The notes: generated by a model from the sequence alone, not told the origin. A stretch of DNA of 64,000 nt from Rhodospirillum sp. UBA1311 (GCA_002307145.1 DBTR01000067.1:34446-98445), one strand, 5' to 3'; shown: positions 36,293-45,700, counted from the stretch's first letter. Numbers and translations are program-made.

Positions 36293-37657
36293 TCAGGCCG
36301 AAAGTGCCCGCGCGGCCCATGCCGCGACGGACTGACAGCACGGCAGCAAGGCGAATTCGCCCTCCACCCGGGATGCCGTTTCCGCTCCCCAGGCGAGCCC
36401 TGCGAGATCGCGGAATTTCGCCGAAAGCTCGCCTGCCGAAAGCGGCTGTTCCGGGTCGCCACGCCGGGTCTCGCAGTGCGCGTCGATTTCCCGTCCGTCG
36501 ACCAGGCGGATCTCGATCCGCGCCGGGCGGACCGTGCGTGCGATCCGGTCGAACTCCGGGTCCGCCACCAGGGTGATGCGCTTCATCAATCCGCGAATGC
36601 GCGGATCGCGCAGAACTCCGGGCTCGAACTCCGCCTGGGTCATGCGTCCGCACACCAGCGCGGCGGCGACGCAATAGGAGATCGAGAACTTCGCCGCGTA
36701 GCCGTCGCCCGGGTCGGAATTGCCGGCAACGCGAATCGAGATCGCGTTGGAATGCACCACGATGCTCTCCACCGCCGCGTCGCCGACCTGCGGGCGGAGC
36801 TGGAATGCGGCCTCGACCGGGGTCATCGCGTGGCCGCAAATCGGATAGGCTTTGAAGGTGGTTTCGCGGATCCGCCAGACCTCGCCGCAACCGGCGACGC
36901 TGGCCTCGGCATCCAGCCCGGAGGGCACCATCGCGGCGAAGACGCCGCACCCGCCCTCAAGGATCGAAGCCGGACCCGGCAAGCCTTCGCGCGCCAGGAG
37001 CGCGGCGAGCAGACCGTTCTGCGCCGCCTTTGCCGCGTGCAGGTTCTTGGCCGCCGGGACGGAGGACAAAACCTCCCATAGCCCCGCGGCCTGGATGCCG
37101 GCGAGGCCGAAGGCCGCAGTGGTCTGTCCCGCAGTCAGGCCGAGGGTGCGCGCGGCGGCGGCCGCCGCCGCGAACGCCCCAGCGGTGCCGGTGGTGTGCC
37201 AGATGCGATAGTGTTCGGGCCCGAGCGCGGCGGCGAGACGGATGCCAGCCTCGTAGCCCGCGACAACGCCGGCGAAGAGGTCGGCGCCGCCACGGGCAAA
37301 AGCCTGCGCGGCAGCGAACGCCGCCGCGCAGGTCGGGGATCCCGGATGGTAGAAGGTCGCCTTGTGGCTGTCGTCGAACTCCAGCGCATGCGACGCGCCG
37401 CCGTTGACCATGGCCGCAACGAGCGGGTCGGCGAAACTGCGCGGACCGACGAGGCTCGCCTGCCCGCCGCCCGTCATCCGCGCCACCGCGAGGATGGCGC
37501 GGCCGAACGGCGTCGTCGTTCCGGCCGCGGCGTTGGCGAGCCAATCGCGGAAGGCGCTCTCCGCGAGGGTCCGCACGTCGGGCGGAAGATCTTCCCAACG
37601 CAACGACGCGGTGAAAGCGGCCAGGCGTTCGGCCAGGCACGGAGGCGGCGCGAGCAT
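36293..37657 (-). CDS. MmgE/PrpD-family protein, cassette B (candidate epimerase)
   Basis: A 454-residue MmgE/PrpD protein with SHALEFDDSHKATFYHPGS, VAGYEAGIRLAAALG, HTTGTAGAFAAAAA, LAGIQAAGLWEV and KAYPICGHAMTP. It starts one base after the lyase stop and is paralogous to 23062-24456 but clearly diverged, so the two cassettes are old duplicates or independent acquisitions. The lyase partner favours an epimerase or isomerase role as in iminodisuccinate degradation. Confidence 0.87.
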   Translation of the reverse strand: MLAPPPCLAERLAAFTASLRWEDLPPDVRTLAESAFRDWLANAAAGTTTPFGRAILAVARMTGGGQASLVGPRSFADPLVAAMVNGGASHALEFDDSHKATFYHPGSPTCAAAFAAAQAFARGGADLFAGVVAGYEAGIRLAAALGPEHYRIWHTTGTAGAFAAAAAAARTLGLTAGQTTAAFGLAGIQAAGLWEVLSSVPAAKNLHAAKAAQNGLLAALLAREGLPGPASILEGGCGVFAAMVPSGLDAEASVAGCGEVWRIRETTFKAYPICGHAMTPVEAAFQLRPQVGDAAVESIVVHSNAISIRVAGNSDPGDGYAAKFSISYCVAAALVCGRMTQAEFEPGVLRDPRIRGLMKRITLVADPEFDRIARTVRPARIEIRLVDGREIDAHCETRRGDPEQPLSAGELSAKFRDLAGLAWGAETASRVEGEFALLPCCQSVAAWAARALSA

Positions 37658-37658
37658 G

Positions 37659-39059
37659 CTACTTCACCAGCGCGTCGAGAGGCGCGGCAACGCGCCCGGA
37701 AGTCGCGAGCAGCGTATCGAGGTGCGCCCCGACGCCGTCGGCGATCTCGCCCGCGACGCCGACGTAGCCCTTGGGGTCGAGTGCGGCCTCGATCTCGACA
37801 CGGCTGCAGATCCCGGCCACGCCCTTTTCCGCCATCAACTCGTCGACCAAAGCCGTGTCGTTGTCGAAGGCGCGCACCGAAGCCTGGTAGACCATCTCAT
37901 GCGCCTCGGGCAGCGGCATCTTTTCGGCGAGGACGAACATCGCGCGCTCGGAGAGCAGGAGCCCCTTGAGCATGTGGGTGTTCTTTTCCATCCGCTCCGG
38001 ATGAACCCAAAGGCCGGAGAGGGTCGCGTCGAGGTGGGCGAGCGAGCCCGACAGCATCGCGAAGATCTCGGGAATGACGACCCATTCGGCTTTCCAGTGG
38101 GTGGCGTCGCGTTCGTTTTCGATGCCCATCGCCTCAAGCGCCACGCCCGCATCGGCGCGGATGATGCGGTCGAGCACGATCGACCACTCGGTATGTACCG
38201 GATTGCGCTTGTGCGGCATGGTGCTGCTGCCGACTTTGCCCATGGTGAAGGGTTCCTCGATCTCGCGGACCTCGGTCTTGGCGAGGTTGTAGATCTCCTT
38301 GGCGATGCGACTCGCGGTGCCCGAGGTCAGGGCACAGAGTGTCGCCGTCTCGGCAATGCGGTCGCGCGACGCGGCCCACGGCGAGATCGGTGCGCCGAGA
38401 CCGAGGATCTCCGCCGCACGTTTCTGCAAGGCGAACCCGCTGCTTCCCCAGGACGCCATCGTGCCAACCGCGCCGATGATGCCGACCACCAGGATGCGGT
38501 CCTTCGCCTCGCGCCAGCGCTGGAGTTGACGACCGAGTTCGTCGAGCCAGACCGCCGCCTTCATTCCGAAGGTGATCGGCAGGGCGTGGCCGCCATGGGT
38601 CCGCCCGACCATCACCGTGTCGCGGTAGGTCTTGAGCAGGGGACGGGCATGCCGCAGGGTCTCGGTGAGCTGCTCCTCGATGATCGCGTAGCCATCCCGG
38701 ATCATCAGCATCATGCCGGTGTCGACGATGTCCTGGGTGGTGGCGCCCCAGTGTACGTAGCGCGCGTCGTCGTGGCCGATGGCGCGGCGCAAGTCCTTGA
38801 GCAGGCCGAGCAGGCTGTGAGACGTGACCTTGCCGTGCGCCTTCACCGCTTCGATGTCGATTTCGGCGATGTTGGCGTGGGCCGCGATGCGCTCGGCGGC
38901 CGACTTGGGAATGATGCCGAGTTCGCCCGAGGCAATCGCGATCGCGCGTTCGACGTCGAGCCAGCGCTGGAACATCGCCAGTTCGTCGAATGCGGCGCGC
39001 ATCCTGGGCGTGCTGACCGAATCCTGGAATACCGAGTTGTCGATGAAGTGAACGGACAT
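37659..39059 (-). CDS. Fumarase/aspartase-superfamily lyase, cassette B
   Basis: A 466-residue lyase: RYVHWGATTQDIVDTG, RTHGGHALPITFGMK and the mobile signature loop GSSTMPHKRNPVHTE near residue 275. The start ATG at 39059 is preceded by AAAGGAAA. Close in design to the cassette A enzyme; the KRNP form of the loop is more canonical than KLNP in cassette A, a hint of different substrates. Expected product is fumarate or a substituted fumarate plus the leaving group. Confidence 0.88.
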   Translation of the reverse strand: MSVHFIDNSVFQDSVSTPRMRAAFDELAMFQRWLDVERAIAIASGELGIIPKSAAERIAAHANIAEIDIEAVKAHGKVTSHSLLGLLKDLRRAIGHDDARYVHWGATTQDIVDTGMMLMIRDGYAIIEEQLTETLRHARPLLKTYRDTVMVGRTHGGHALPITFGMKAAVWLDELGRQLQRWREAKDRILVVGIIGAVGTMASWGSSGFALQKRAAEILGLGAPISPWAASRDRIAETATLCALTSGTASRIAKEIYNLAKTEVREIEEPFTMGKVGSSTMPHKRNPVHTEWSIVLDRIIRADAGVALEAMGIENERDATHWKAEWVVIPEIFAMLSGSLAHLDATLSGLWVHPERMEKNTHMLKGLLLSERAMFVLAEKMPLPEAHEMVYQASVRAFDNDTALVDELMAEKGVAGICSRVEIEAALDPKGYVGVAGEIADGVGAHLDTLLATSGRVAAPLDALVK

Positions 39060-39108
39060 GACCGTGTTTCCTTTGTCTGTGACAAGCGGACGGGGAAGGA
39101 GCCCGCCC

Positions 39109-40632
39109 TTAGTCCTCGGGAGGCGTGACCAAGATCGCCATCCGCCGCTTCTCCTGACGGCGCGCGGCAAAGTAGGGCATGAGCAGGGAGGCCGCCGAGA
39201 TGAGGAGGAGAACCGCCGAGATCGGCCGCGTGACGAACGGCAGGAGGCTGCCGGAACTCAAGGTCAGCGACAGGCGCAGTTGCTGTTCCGCCATGTGGCC
39301 GAGGATGAGCCCGAGGATCACCGGCAGGAGCGGATACTTCAGTTGCTTCAACACGTACCCGACCAACCCGAAGCCGAGGAAGCAGTAGACGTCGAACATC
39401 CGGTTATTCAGGGAGAAGCAGCCGATGGTGCAGAGAACCAGCAGAACCGGGATCATGAACTGCGCCGGGACGACGATCGCCTTGATGATCGGCTTGAGGC
39501 AGAAGTGCAGGAACAGCAGCAGGAAGCCGAACGCGATGAAGTAGGCGATGAAGATTGCGTAGACGATGTCGCCGTTGTCGCGGAAGAGCAGCGGCCCGGG
39601 CTGGATGTTGTGCAGCATGAACGCGCCGAGCATCATCAGAGTCGAGGCGTCGCCCGGGATGCCCAGAGTCAGCAGCGGAATCATCGCGCCGCCCATCGAG
39701 GCATTATTGGCGGTTTCCGGAGCGATAATCGCTTCCGGCAGGACGCCCTGGCCGAACTTCTCCGGGGTCTTGGAAGCGGTCCGCGCCTGGGCGTAGGCGA
39801 CGACGTTCGACAGCCCCGGCCCGACGCCCGGCAGGATGCCGATGACGACGCCGATCACCGTGGAGCGGATGACTTCGATCTTGTGGTGCCAGATCTCGCG
39901 CGCCGCGGACATGTAATCGGCGAACTTGATATTGCACGCGATCAGATGCGCTTCGACGCCGATATCGTCGATGTCTTCGAGCAGTTGCGGGATGGCGAAC
40001 ACACCGATCAACGCGGGCATCACGTCGAAGCCGGATTCGAGATCCTCGAACCCGAAGTCGAAGCGCACCACGCCGTTCGACGGGTCTGTGCCGACCAAGG
40101 CGAACATCAGGCCGAGCCCGGCGGCGATGAAGGACTTGAGCGTCGAGCCGCTCGACAGGGACGAGACGCAGCTGAAGGTGAAGATGACGAGGGCGAAGTA
40201 TTCCCACGGGCCGAAGCGCAGCGCGAAATTGGCGAGCGTCGGCGCGATCACCACCAGGCACACCCCGCTCAGGCAGCCGCCGATCATCGAAGAGTAGCCG
40301 GCAAGCGCGAGCGCGCGGGGCGCCTGGCCGTTCTTCGACATCGGAAAACCATCGAGGCAGGTTGCCGCCGAGGACGGCGTGCCCGGAATGTTGAGAAGGC
40401 ACGAGGCGACGAAGCCGCCCGAGATCCCTCCGCAGTAAACGCCCATGAGGAGGGAAAGACCGTGAACCGGCTCCATGCCGAAGGTCACCGGCACCAGCAG
40501 CGCGATCGCCATGGTGCTGGTGAGCCCGGGCATGGCTCCGACGAACAGGCCGCCGAGGACACCCGCCGCGATGGACAGAATGATCTGCGGTGTCGCGACC
40601 AGGCCGAATGACGTGACGTATTGATCCCACAT
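39109..40632 (-). CDS. TctA-family large TTT permease subunit, cassette B
   Basis: A 507-residue permease with about twelve helices. GGLFVGAMPGLTSTMAIALL, LLNIPGTPSSAATCLDGFPM, GILPGVGPGLSNVVAY and PETANNASMGGAMIPLLTLGIPGD are the two symmetry-related TctA signature sets. It lies 49 bases before the lyase start and 18 bases after the TctB-type gene, so transport and catabolism share a transcript. Confidence 0.94.
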   Translation of the reverse strand: MWDQYVTSFGLVATPQIILSIAAGVLGGLFVGAMPGLTSTMAIALLVPVTFGMEPVHGLSLLMGVYCGGISGGFVASCLLNIPGTPSSAATCLDGFPMSKNGQAPRALALAGYSSMIGGCLSGVCLVVIAPTLANFALRFGPWEYFALVIFTFSCVSSLSSGSTLKSFIAAGLGLMFALVGTDPSNGVVRFDFGFEDLESGFDVMPALIGVFAIPQLLEDIDDIGVEAHLIACNIKFADYMSAAREIWHHKIEVIRSTVIGVVIGILPGVGPGLSNVVAYAQARTASKTPEKFGQGVLPEAIIAPETANNASMGGAMIPLLTLGIPGDASTLMMLGAFMLHNIQPGPLLFRDNGDIVYAIFIAYFIAFGFLLLFLHFCLKPIIKAIVVPAQFMIPVLLVLCTIGCFSLNNRMFDVYCFLGFGLVGYVLKQLKYPLLPVILGLILGHMAEQQLRLSLTLSSGSLLPFVTRPISAVLLLISAASLLMPYFAARRQEKRRMAILVTPPED

Positions 40633-40650
40633 GACGAGGTCTCCCGACGA

Positions 40651-41100
40651 TCAAGGCAGGTAAAACTGCAGCCAATACACGAAAACCACGTAACAGACGC
40701 CGACCACTCCCACAGCGATCGCCAGGGCGGCCGGGAGGTCGTGGCGTATCCGCGGGCTGAGGAAAACCGTCATCAGGACGATGAAGGCTGCACTCGTGGG
40801 GAGAAAGCCGACGATCGGCAGGACAAACAGGTAGATGCAGAAAGATCCGAGGACGATCAGGCGCTTGCCGCCGATGACGCGCTTCCAGTAGCCGTTCGCG
40901 AACGCGGTCGTCGGGCCGGAAACGAAGGTCGTCACGAGCAGGCTGACGGCGAGCAACAGGACGAAGCCGATCGTCATGTAGGGAAAGGTACGGTTGCTGC
41001 TCAGGTGATAGGCCATGTCCTGAATCTGCGTGGCTTGCTGGAACATGAGCAGGCAGATCAGGATGATGACCGAGGCGGAGATCCGGTTTGCGGTTTTCAT
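40651..41100 (-). CDS. TctB-family small TTT membrane subunit, cassette B
   Basis: A 149-residue protein with four membrane helices and no signal for function beyond size, hydrophobicity and position between binding protein and large permease. The ATG at 41100 has AGAGGA upstream; the longer frame to 41166 would overlap the intercistronic hairpin and is rejected. Confidence 0.85.
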   Translation of the reverse strand: MKTANRISASVIILICLLMFQQATQIQDMAYHLSSNRTFPYMTIGFVLLLAVSLLVTTFVSGPTTAFANGYWKRVIGGKRLIVLGSFCIYLFVLPIVGFLPTSAAFIVLMTVFLSPRIRHDLPAALAIAVGVVGVCYVVFVYWLQFYLP

Positions 41101-41152
41101 GGCATCCTCTTCAGAGCAATTTCCGGAGGGCACGGCGTGTTTTGGGCAAAGC

Positions 41153-41200
41153 AAGGGCACGGCCAACCCGAATCGGGTTGGGCTTCGACGTCGTGCCCTT
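41153..41200 (-). repeat. Intercistronic stem-loop after the cassette B tctC-type gene
   Basis: AAGGGCACG (41153-41161) pairs with CGTGCCCTT (41192-41200) and an inner stem CCAACCC/GGGTTGG (41163-41169 with 41175-41181) continues it. A run of T follows on the plus strand only. As in cassette A it separates the binding-protein gene from the membrane subunits. Confidence 0.6.
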
Positions 41201-41255
41201 TGGTTTTTTTGCCGCAGACGAATTCAGCCGGAGCGGGGAATGGCCTCCCCTCCTC

Positions 41256-42233
41256 TTAGTTTCCGGCTTCCTTGGTCAAGCCATACTTGTTCGCCAGATT
41301 GGTAAACTGCTTGAGCTGCTTTTCGAGATACTGGTCGAAGTCGGGACCGGCGAGGAGAATGGGGATCATCCAGCCGTCTTCGAGTTCCTTCTTCGCTGCC
41401 GGATCCTGCGCGGTCTTGATCCAGGCATCGCGGAGAATCTTGATGCGGTCGTCCGGTGTATCCTTTGGCGCGAAGGTCATGTAGTCGAAGTAGAACGTCG
41501 CATCGACGCCCTGCTCCTTGAGGGTCGGCAAATCGGGATAGGCGCCGACGCGTTCGTCGGACATGATCCCAAGCAGACGCAGGTCGCCGGATTCGAGATA
41601 TGGACGAATCGAACTCAAGGCGACGATCGCCGCATCGAGATTGCCCTGCATGATCATGATGATGCGGTCTTTATCCCCGCTCAGTCCGATCGTATGGAAG
41701 TTCTCTTCGCTGAGACCGGTCGCGTCGAGGTACTCAAGGAAGGCGAAGTGGCTGATACCATTGATCGCGGCGCCCCAACGAATCGTCCCGGGCGCGGCCT
41801 TGGCCGCCGTGTTGAGATCGGCGACGGTCTTGTAAGGACTGTTCTTGCCGACGATCAGGGCGTTGTCGGAACGTACCGTATCGGCCACCGCTTTAAAGGC
41901 GCTGTAGTCGTAGTTGGATCGCCCGGTGGCGACGGCCATGTGCAGGTTCTGGTGCTGCCAGAGGAGTTCGTAGCCGTCCGGACGCGCACGCTTGACTTCG
42001 AGTTCACCCATGCGACCGCGCGCGCCGTCGATGTTGGTGATGAGGACCTTGACCGGGAGGTATTTCTCCAGGTGCTTGGCGAAAATTCGCGCCGCGAGGT
42101 CGCTGCCGCCACCCGGCTTGAAGGGTACGACGATCTGGATCGGCTTTTCGGGGAACGCGGCTTGAGCCGGACCGACCATGGCGCACACGCCGAGCGCAAC
42201 GCCGAGTAGCATACCGATTTTTTCTCGATACAT
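41256..42233 (-). CDS. TctC-family periplasmic solute-binding protein, cassette B TTT
   Basis: A 325-residue Bug/TctC-type binding protein. The signal peptide ends near AQA-AFPEK (residue 25). IQIVVPFKPGGGSDLAARIF, WGAAINGISHFAF and the C-terminal helix region are typical. It is the first gene of cassette B and is transcribed from the AT-rich region that bears tandem operators at 42336-42375. GGGAGG precedes the ATG at 42233. Ligand unknown. Confidence 0.93.
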   Translation of the reverse strand: MYREKIGMLLGVALGVCAMVGPAQAAFPEKPIQIVVPFKPGGGSDLAARIFAKHLEKYLPVKVLITNIDGARGRMGELEVKRARPDGYELLWQHQNLHMAVATGRSNYDYSAFKAVADTVRSDNALIVGKNSPYKTVADLNTAAKAAPGTIRWGAAINGISHFAFLEYLDATGLSEENFHTIGLSGDKDRIIMIMQGNLDAAIVALSSIRPYLESGDLRLLGIMSDERVGAYPDLPTLKEQGVDATFYFDYMTFAPKDTPDDRIKILRDAWIKTAQDPAAKKELEDGWMIPILLAGPDFDQYLEKQLKQFTNLANKYGLTKEAGN

Positions 42234-42671
42234 TTTGTCTCGACCTCCCTGGATGCGGCGGCTTGCTTCTCGCATCCGCCCGTATTCTTATCATGCCAGA
42301 GTGCAGCTACGGCCAAGACGAATCAAGATAAACTTTGTAGGATTTAGCCTACATAAGTATAGGATTTATCCTACACAAAGTGATTCCGCGAGTAATCCAT
42401 AGTTTAATACGAAAAGTAGACTGAGTTTTTGCTGCGAAGTGAATGGAGAAAAGTCATATTCCTCAAAAAATACGATCAATTTTTTGGATTTACCCGGCAA
42501 TATCCGGTTGAAATTTTAGATTTATTTCGGAAAAAATCACGCCAATCCTGACTTGCGTTACCCACCCATTGATCCGCGAAAACCTACACTTACGGGGAGC
42601 GGCTTCAACACATCCTGCGTTCGAATACGCCGCATGATCCGGATGCCCGCCCCCACGCGGCGACGTCCCGG
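42234..42671. other. AT-rich intergenic region with cassette B control sequences
   Basis: 438 bases without a convincing gene, much more AT-rich than its flanks. It holds the tandem operators at 42336-42375 and presumably the promoter for the cassette B operon. The part beyond 42400 has A- and T-runs but no clear terminator for the response-regulator gene that ends at 42672. Confidence 0.7.
42336..42375. promoter_or_regulatory. Tandem 18-bp palindromic operators upstream of the cassette B TTT operon
   Basis: TGTAGGATTTAGCCTACA at 42336-42353 and TATAGGATTTATCCTACA at 42358-42375 differ at two positions, are each dyads around TAGGAT/ATCCTA-like arms, and start 22 bases apart, two helical turns. 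They lie 103-142 bases upstream of the binding-protein ATG. The adjacent NarL/FixJ-type regulator is the most likely ligand. Confidence 0.65.
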
Positions 42672-43310
42672 CTATTCCCGGAGAACGCCGGTTTTGTAAG
42701 CATAGCGCACGAGATCCGCATTGGATTTGAGACCGAGCTTGGCGAGCACGCGAGCGCGATAGGTAGCCACCGTCTTCGGGCTGAGACCAAGCTGGTCGCC
42801 GATGACGTTGACACGCTGGCCAAGGGCAAGCAGGCGCAACACCGTCGCTTCGCGTTCGGAGAGGCCCACCGTGGGCACGGACTCGCGCGGATCGCCCATT
42901 CCGGCAAGCATCTGCTCGACCAGATGTTCGCTGACGAAGGTTTTGCCGCACTCGACGGCCTCGATCGCGCGGCGCAGGTCTTCCGGCACGGAACCCTTGG
43001 TGACGTAGCCGTTGGCGCCAGCCTTGAGCGCGCGCATCGCGTATTCGGCGGCATCGTACATGCTCAGGATCAGCACCGGCAGATCGGCGAACGTCTCGCG
43101 AATCTTGTGCAGCGTTTCGAATCCGCTTTCATCGGGCAGGTGCAGATCGAGAACCACGAAATCGAACGCATCGGACGCGGCGGCGAGATGGTCGAGCGCC
43201 TCGCGCGAACTCACCGCTTCGGTGAACTGCGGCGGCGGCGTCATCGTCGAAAGAATGTCGATCACACCCTTGCGGACCACCGCATGATCGTCGACCAGGA
43301 GAATCCTCAT
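42672..43310 (-). CDS. NarL/FixJ-family response regulator
   Basis: A 212-residue regulator: LVDDH at the N-terminus, FVVLDLHLPDESG with the phosphoacceptor Asp, GYVTKGS, then a LuxR-type helix-turn-helix (LSEREATVLRLLALGQ, LSPKTVATYRARVLAKLG). It follows its sensor kinase with a one-base gap. Together they lie next to the TTT operon, with candidate operators in between, and so probably control cassette B in response to its substrate. Confidence 0.93.
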   Translation of the reverse strand: MRILLVDDHAVVRKGVIDILSTMTPPPQFTEAVSSREALDHLAAASDAFDFVVLDLHLPDESGFETLHKIRETFADLPVLILSMYDAAEYAMRALKAGANGYVTKGSVPEDLRRAIEAVECGKTFVSEHLVEQMLAGMGDPRESVPTVGLSEREATVLRLLALGQRVNVIGDQLGLSPKTVATYRARVLAKLGLKSNADLVRYAYKTGVLRE

Positions 43311-43311
43311 A

Positions 43312-45549
43312 TCACCTCCTATCGACCGCGGTCGGCAGGCGCACCATGACCGTCGTGCCCTGGCCGGGACGGCCGGATACCGTCAAGCGCCCTTCGAAGG
43401 CGCGGATTCGCTCGCGCATGCCCATGATCCCGAGGGAGTTCCGCGATCGCTTCGCCCGAACGTCGATGCCGACGCCGTCGTCGTTGATTTCCATGCAGAC
43501 GACATCGCCGTCGGTCGCAACGCGGATGAGTACGCGACTCGCATTGGCGTGCCGCACGATGTTGGTCAGGGATTCCTGAAAGACGCGGAACAGCGCCGTG
43601 GCGCGGTCTTTGTCGAGGCGGATGTCGGGATTACCGCCTTCCTTCTCGAACCGATAGTGTACATCCGCGCCGCCAAGGAACTTGCGGGCGTGCCATTGCA
43701 TTGCCGCCAGCAGGCCGAGTTCATCGAGCTGGGGCGGGCGCAGTTCCTGCGAGATGCGTTGCACCGACCCGATGGTCCGCTCGGTGAGATCGCGCATTTC
43801 GCGGATCCGCAAGGCGCTACGTTCCTCCGCGCTACCCGGTTCTTGGGCGAGAATCGACAACCCGATATTGAGCGCCGTCAGGTTCTGGCCAAGCTCGTCG
43901 TGGATTTCCATCGAAATTCGGGAGCGTTCGTTTTCGAGCAGGTTCTGGCCGTGGGTCGCGAGTTCGCGGTAGGCCTCGCGCGATTTTTCGAGGGCGCGAT
44001 TGGTCTGCCTCTCCGAGGTGATGTCGGAGCCAACGACTTGATATTCCTCCACCATCCCTTCCGGTCCGAAGATGGCGCGTCCCGTCCACTTGATCCAGCG
44101 CAGCGTACGGTCGGCAGAGCGGATCACTTCCTCGCCGTGAAACATCGGGTCATCGCGGGTCCGCGACGAAACCATGGGCAGCAGCCGCCGGAGCCGCAGC
44201 GGAGGAACGAGTTGATCGGCATCCATCTTCAGAACCCTATCGCGCGACATTCGCAAGAAGGCGCAGACCGCGCTGTTGGCATAGGTGACATGGAAGAACT
44301 TGTCGAAGCGGATGAGGAACTCGGTCTGATCCTCGACGATGGCACGGTAACGCTGCCGGCTCGCTTGCAGCTCGCGCATCGCGCGCCGCTTCTGCAGAAT
44401 GTTGCTGAACAGCACCATCACCAGACTGAGCAGACTGGCGATCACCAGGGTAACCGCCCAGAAATAGTACCGGTACTTCCAATACAAGCTTTCCGGCTGA
44501 TTGATGATGATGCTGTCGATGGGCAACGCCGACATCGACACGCCGAAGCGCCGCAACTGCGCATAGTCGAACATTGGCACGATCAGACTGTCGCTCGCGA
44601 CCGTATCGTTGCCCACCGGCTGCCGGTCGATGACGCGCAGCGCCAGGCGCGCCGCAGCCTCGCCCTGCCGCTTGCCGCTGCTGACGTAACCGCCGACGAC
44701 GCCTTCTCCTACGGAATAATCCCATAGCGAATAGACCGGGAACTTGCCGTCATGGCCGAGCAGCCGCACGGTTTCCGACGGCGAGAAGACCCGTCCCAAC
44801 CGATCGCGCCGGAACGCGACGTCGAGAACGATGGTGTGGGGCGGCAGGCGCGCAAGCTCGGCTTCGAGTTCATCTGCGGAATAGCCGACGAGTTCATCGA
44901 AGCGGACGCGATCCTCGAACAGCGGAAAGGTACGCCAGAACCGCTCGAAATCGTAGCGCGCCACCGACGACAGGTCGCTTACCCCGACCACGCGCGTGGT
45001 CCGCGGGTGCAGGGCCAGGGCCACCTGGATGGTACGCTTAATGTCCACGGCTTCCGTGACGCCGAAGATCCCAGCGGGGTCTTCGATCGGCAACTTGCGG
45101 GTCGCGCTGACCGCACAGAACACGATCGGCACGTCGCCGAACAAGCGGTCGCGACGCGCGAGCAGGAAGTTCAACGCTTCGTCGCCAACGCCGATGATCA
45201 CCGTCGGTGGTTTGCTGCGGTATTTGGATTGCAACAGCAACTCAAGCGCCGGAAGAATCTCGCGCGGGTCGTTGCGCACCGCATCCATGTATTCAATGTA
45301 GATTTTCGCAGCCGGATGAGCGGCTTTGAACGAGCGCTGGATCTCCTCGACGATCGAGTCCGTCCACGGATTGCCGTGATGATAGGACGCGAGAACCAGT
45401 ACGCGCGGATCGTCGGACTCAAGCGTGACCTGCGCCGCCGCCGGAGCCGCGCAGAAGACCAGGAGCAGCAGCGCCCACCCCCATCCGGCGTACCATGCGC
45501 CGCGAAGGCCGCCGCCACGGCCTGCAACTGTACATGGAGGTGGGATCAT
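43312..45549 (-). CDS. Sensor histidine kinase with periplasmic ABC_sub_bind-like domain, PAS, HisKA_3 and HATPase
   Basis: A 745-residue membrane kinase. A signal or anchor helix lies at about 18-38, then a periplasmic domain of roughly 290 residues (VLVLASYHHGNPWTDSIVEE) similar to ABC-transporter binding proteins, a transmembrane helix near 362-385, a PAS domain and the dimerisation histidine in EIHDELGQNLTALN, a HisKA_3 (NarX-type) site, with the ATPase at the end. The ATG at 45549 is chosen because the sequence before it is unlike the family; the frame itself reaches 45735. It likely binds a small acid outside the cell and signals to the regulator downstream. Confidence 0.9.
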   Translation of the reverse strand: MIPPPCTVAGRGGGLRGAWYAGWGWALLLLVFCAAPAAAQVTLESDDPRVLVLASYHHGNPWTDSIVEEIQRSFKAAHPAAKIYIEYMDAVRNDPREILPALELLLQSKYRSKPPTVIIGVGDEALNFLLARRDRLFGDVPIVFCAVSATRKLPIEDPAGIFGVTEAVDIKRTIQVALALHPRTTRVVGVSDLSSVARYDFERFWRTFPLFEDRVRFDELVGYSADELEAELARLPPHTIVLDVAFRRDRLGRVFSPSETVRLLGHDGKFPVYSLWDYSVGEGVVGGYVSSGKRQGEAAARLALRVIDRQPVGNDTVASDSLIVPMFDYAQLRRFGVSMSALPIDSIIINQPESLYWKYRYYFWAVTLVIASLLSLVMVLFSNILQKRRAMRELQASRQRYRAIVEDQTEFLIRFDKFFHVTYANSAVCAFLRMSRDRVLKMDADQLVPPLRLRRLLPMVSSRTRDDPMFHGEEVIRSADRTLRWIKWTGRAIFGPEGMVEEYQVVGSDITSERQTNRALEKSREAYRELATHGQNLLENERSRISMEIHDELGQNLTALNIGLSILAQEPGSAEERSALRIREMRDLTERTIGSVQRISQELRPPQLDELGLLAAMQWHARKFLGGADVHYRFEKEGGNPDIRLDKDRATALFRVFQESLTNIVRHANASRVLIRVATDGDVVCMEINDDGVGIDVRAKRSRNSLGIMGMRERIRAFEGRLTVSGRPGQGTTVMVRLPTAVDRR

Positions 45550-45700
45550 CTCGATGACCAAAGGACCGCCTGCGGCAAGACCATTCCCATGATTTACGCC
45601 AATGTGGATGAGAAAACACCAGCCGGGATCACGTCGGCCAAACACGGCAGCCCGCCGCCCGGAGACCGGGGGCGACGAGCGGGTTTTGCGGATGCGGCGC

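Noticed and set aside
36293..37657. Calling the MmgE/PrpD proteins 2-methylcitrate dehydratase
   Set aside because: No prpB, prpC or prpE genes accompany either copy; the PrpR_N regulator at 8606-10549 is tied to a different operon.
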